DNA of 64,000 bases from Persicimonas caeni (GTDB lineage: Bacteria; Myxococcota_A; Bradymonadia; Bradymonadales; Bradymonadaceae). Positions within the stretch are counted from its first letter, which is position 1. Each line of letters starts with the position of its first letter. The notes under the pieces are model-generated. The model ran no database searches. It was not told the DNA's origin and saw only the letters and a program-made list of their open reading frames with translations. The translations under genes were made by a program, and so were the position numbers. The stretch covers positions 5,669,074 through 5,733,073 of the forward strand of contig NZ_CP041186.1 of the NCBI RefSeq assembly GCF_006517175.1, read 5' to 3'. This document shows, one piece after another, positions 61,349-64,000 of this stretch.

Positions 61349-63400
61349 TCACTGTGCGTCGTAAGCCAGGCGGTAGCGGAACGCGTCCGAGGTCGCGATC
61401 GTGACGATGAGCTCACGGATATCGTCGTCGGACGATTGCAGCGCTTCTTCGAGTTGCTGCAAGCTGCAGGCATCCTCGCGTGTCATCGTGCGCGCAAAAG
61501 CCAGCCGGAACCACTGGCGCACCACGCACTGGCGCACCTCGCCGGACTCGGCCAGCGCGCGGGCGAGTTCGACCGGTCCCCGAACCTCCTGGTCGGTCGA
61601 CGAGGTTCCGTAGATGGCGCCGGAGTCGTGAACCGGATTTCCGTGTTCGTCGGTCTCGGTCCAACGCCCCATGCCGTCAAACTCGTCGAACGCGAGGCCC
61701 AGCGGGTCGATCTGTTTGTGGCAGGCGCCGCACTGCTGGTGGTTCATGCGATCTTCGGCGCGCTCGCGTGCAGGCTGTCCCTCGTACGTCTCCGGCGGAT
61801 CCTCGAACTCGTTGGGCGGAGGCGGGGGGCGCGAGCAGAAGAACGCGTCGCGAATAAATAGCCCGCGGTGCACGGTCGTGTCTCCGTAGGCGTAGCGGGC
61901 GAGCACGGCGGGCTGGGTCAGAAGTCCCAGCCGCTTCTCGCCGTCGAGATCGACGCGCACGATGCTATCGTCGTCTGGCGGCTCGACGCCGTAGAGCGGG
62001 GCGGTCTCTCTGTCGACATAGGCAAACGGCGCGGTCAAAAGGGTCGACAATCGGCCGTCACCCTCCCAGATAATCTGGTCGATGAACGCCAAGGTCGCCG
62101 CTTCCATCGAGGTGCGCATCTCGGGGGTGAAGTCCGGGTCTTCCTTTTCGACCGAGCTGAGGTCGTCGAGCCCCATCCACGTCATGAACGCCCGGTTGAG
62201 CGAGCGGCGGGCGTCGGCTGTCTCGAGCAGCCGGCGTGTCTGGGCCTCGACGCCTTCCTTCGTGGATAACTCGCCGGCTTCGGCGGCTGACAAGAGCTGT
62301 TCGTCGGGCATCGAGTCGAGCAAAAAATACGACAGGCGCGAGGCGACCTCGAAGTCGGTGAGTTCGACCACGCCGTCGTCTGCGAGCTCTCCAACTTCGA
62401 AGCGGTACAGAAATTTCGGTGACTGCAACGCCGCCTCAACCACGGCGCGTATCCCGGTGCCAAGGCCATATTCGGCGCGCATGCCCTCGAAGAGCTGCCA
62501 CAGGCGGTCGGATTCGTCTTGGCTGAGCGGGCGCCGAAAGGCGCGGCGCCCGAAGCTGTCGATGAAGCCGCGCACGCAGCTATCGTCGGCGGTCACGCGG
62601 TTGGTGTGGGTCACCGAGATCGAGTCGACGAGCAGGTTGCGATCGTTGCCGCTCGCCTCGTCATAAAAATCGTTGGTGAACGCGACCGAGATGGTGTGAC
62701 TGCCGGAGGGGAGCGTCGTCTCGGTGTGGTAGGTCTTCGGTGTGCCGCCCTGGGCGTCGACGTCGACGTCGAGCACGCGGTCGCCATTGATCGTCACCGT
62801 CATGTGGGGCAGATCCGCACCGGCGCGGGTGCCCGAGGCGCTGACGGCGATCTCGTAGTCGCCGGCTTCGTCGGTGGTGAAGTTGGTCGCCAGCGTGCCG
62901 TTCGTCCACAGGTTCCAGTAGATATTCTGAGACTGTCCGACGCTGCCGCCGATTTCCTCGGCCTCACCGTGATAGACCTGCTCGGGGCTTGTCTGGGCAC
63001 AGGGGAGCACCGCGCCGATATTGGCGGCCACATTTCGACTCACGGCCTCGGCGTTGAGCTGGTACTGGCCGGCGATGGTGTCGCCGACCGAGGCCATCAC
63101 GTTGGCATCAAACGGCCCGATCTTCTCGTCGCCCGGTACGTCGAGATGGGCAACGTCGAGGCTCGGAAAGAGGTCGTCGAGCGTATTGTTGTACTCGGCT
63201 TCGGTCAGGCGGGGCAGGGGAGACTCGCCCGGGGTGATCCGGGAGCAAACCCTGTCGGAGGTCGGCGTCGGGTTGCCATCGGAGCCGTTGTCCGTCGCCA
63301 GCGGGCCACGACCCGCCTGCATATAACCGTCACAGGCAAGCGTCAGTGCCGCGAGCGACAGGGCCGACAGCATGTAGACGTGCGAGCGGTGGAAGGGCAT
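61349..63400 (-). CDS. DUF1592/DUF1588-type lipoprotein with heme motif and carbohydrate-binding-like domain
   Basis: 683 aa; ATG 63400 with AGAGG 7 nt upstream. Signal peptide with LTLAC lipobox. An N-terminal DUF1587/DUF1592-type start (RLTEAEYNNTLDDLFPSL), then a ~100-aa insert (NIYWNLWTNGTLATNF, DYEIAVSASGTRA, HTISVAFTNDFYDE) like a carbohydrate-binding module. Then DUF1595/1592 (FGRRAFRRPLSQDE, EVASRLSYFLLDSMPDE) and DUF1588/1585. A single heme c motif CGACH (around residue 554) is present. Outer-membrane-anchored c-type cytochrome, paired with the Tat-exported DUF1552 protein downstream; the target polymer is unknown. Confidence 0.9.
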   Translation of the reverse strand: MPFHRSHVYMLSALSLAALTLACDGYMQAGRGPLATDNGSDGNPTPTSDRVCSRITPGESPLPRLTEAEYNNTLDDLFPSLDVAHLDVPGDEKIGPFDANVMASVGDTIAGQYQLNAEAVSRNVAANIGAVLPCAQTSPEQVYHGEAEEIGGSVGQSQNIYWNLWTNGTLATNFTTDEAGDYEIAVSASGTRAGADLPHMTVTINGDRVLDVDVDAQGGTPKTYHTETTLPSGSHTISVAFTNDFYDEASGNDRNLLVDSISVTHTNRVTADDSCVRGFIDSFGRRAFRRPLSQDESDRLWQLFEGMRAEYGLGTGIRAVVEAALQSPKFLYRFEVGELADDGVVELTDFEVASRLSYFLLDSMPDEQLLSAAEAGELSTKEGVEAQTRRLLETADARRSLNRAFMTWMGLDDLSSVEKEDPDFTPEMRTSMEAATLAFIDQIIWEGDGRLSTLLTAPFAYVDRETAPLYGVEPPDDDSIVRVDLDGEKRLGLLTQPAVLARYAYGDTTVHRGLFIRDAFFCSRPPPPPNEFEDPPETYEGQPARERAEDRMNHQQCGACHKQIDPLGLAFDEFDGMGRWTETDEHGNPVHDSGAIYGTSSTDQEVRGPVELARALAESGEVRQCVVRQWFRLAFARTMTREDACSLQQLEEALQSSDDDIRELIVTIATSDAFRYRLAYDAQ

Positions 63401-63651
63401 CAATGAACCTCTCGGGTTGATCCATTTGCCCGAGCGAAGCCCTGTTGGCTACGCCGGTACTACGCTGGTCATCTGATGATGGACGAATAGTAGCACTCGA
63501 GGCGCAAAGCTTCCAGCGTATCGATGGAACGGTTGGTGAGGGGCCAGGTTCGCTCAACGATTGAGCTGCGGTTCTTTTTCGCAGTTCGGCGAGGCAGCCG
63601 CCCCAGTGGGTGATTCATGATGCCACCGTGTTTGAAGGTGTTATTAGATGA

Positions 63652-64000
63652 TTAGCGACTCGTTCCTTGCTCTCTGAGGGCTTCAAGACGCTGGAGTTCA
63701 GCTTGATCGGCGGTGATGACCCATATCTTGCGCTTCTGAGCGGCTCGCTTTTCGGCATTGACCTTCTGGCTTCGGATCCAGTTGTAGAGTGACGCTCGCG
63801 GCATCTGGAGTCTTTCGGCCAGTTGGTCGGTCGTCCACTCATCCTCGGCTAAATTGAGGAGGTCGGTCGGCTTGCTCGACTGTGCGCGCTTCAGCCCGAG
63901 GTTGTAGCGCAATGATGTGAGCGCTGCCCGCGTAAATGGGCGGGCTTCGGCGGTTCGATACCCCTGCTCGTTTAGCCGCTCACTTATCTGGGCATCGCTT
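63652..64000 (-). CDS. HTH protein / recombinase-like C-terminal part (cut by right edge)
   Basis: The minus-strand frame is open from the right edge to the stop at 63652, giving the last ~115 residues. It begins with SDAQISERLNEQGYRTAEAR and PFTRAALTSLRYNLGLKR, like the HTH found near the C-terminal end of large serine recombinases and some transposase-like proteins, then a second HTH (WTTDQLAERLQMPRASLYNWI) and a basic tail ITADQAELQRLEAL. It may be the end of a site-specific recombinase or a phage-type regulator; the rest lies outside the window. The 250 bp after its stop contain no supported gene. Confidence 0.55.
   Translation of the reverse strand, partial: SDAQISERLNEQGYRTAEARPFTRAALTSLRYNLGLKRAQSSKPTDLLNLAEDEWTTDQLAERLQMPRASLYNWIRSQKVNAEKRAAQKRKIWVITADQAELQRLEALREQGTSR

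Noticed and set aside
63401-63651. Small genes between the DUF1592 lipoprotein and the edge gene
   Set aside because: Frames such as 63330-63557 overlap the lipoprotein start, lack SD, and have no family character.

Overview
The window comes from a GC-rich (about 64% by eye) bacterium of the Myxococcota / former Deltaproteobacteria, and the style fits the predatory Bradymonadia. The evidence is the many secreted lipoproteins with MopE-type DNDCDG repeats, a MYXO-CTERM-like C-terminal sorting signal, DUF1592/DUF1552 pairs, FHA and NERD-kinase regulators, and wide use of GTG and TTG starts behind strong Shine-Dalgarno (SD) sequences. The lineage is an inference; no 16S gene is present.

Layout. 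1-6 kb: edge-cut FIST sensor, CAP-domain surface protein, SMUG1-type uracil-DNA glycosylase and a 1139-aa Ig/cadherin-repeat lipoprotein. 6.5-11.7 kb: receiver-XRE regulator, GNAT enzyme, ApaH, cystathionine beta-synthase, a stand-alone SecD-P1-like exported protein and an unknown. 11.7-20.9 kb: cysteine-rich lipoproteins (two MopE-like, two paralogous Cys-rich) around a TPR protein and a CstA-type carrier. 20.9-24.9 kb: a divergent cluster that matches bacterial ceramide synthesis (serine palmitoyltransferase + ACP facing ceramide synthase + ceramide reductase). It is followed by two paralogous sensor genes, only one of which has a LuxR-type HTH.

26.6-29.1 kb: argS lies between two inverted copies of a palindromic repeat; a third, diverged member sits at 49.7 kb. 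29-39.4 kb: a membrane protein with an FHA-AAA+ protein lacking GAFTGA, a crotonase, a DAG-kinase-family lipid kinase, a GTDC1/QTMAN-like glycosyltransferase, an ExbD-like lipoprotein, rpsD, an NAD(P)-binding protein and a NERD-pseudokinase. 39.5-48.6 kb: rpoB-rpoC behind a roughly 0.55-kb leader, with no rplJ/rplL directly upstream, closed by a clear intrinsic terminator.

48.7-60 kb: mtnC, a Ser2 variant of a class II amidotransferase, a PEGA protein, murI, then an overlapping ftsE-like/ftsX/envC-like division module running into two glycosyltransferases. 60-63.4 kb: DUF1592 cytochrome-type lipoprotein with its DUF1552 partner. The right edge cuts an HTH-containing, recombinase-like reading frame.

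The strongest multi-gene system is the ceramide cluster. The least explained items are the argS-flanking repeat family, the paired sensor genes coupled to cerR, the NERD-pseudokinase and the degenerate FtsE partner. No tRNA, rRNA or CRISPR array was seen.
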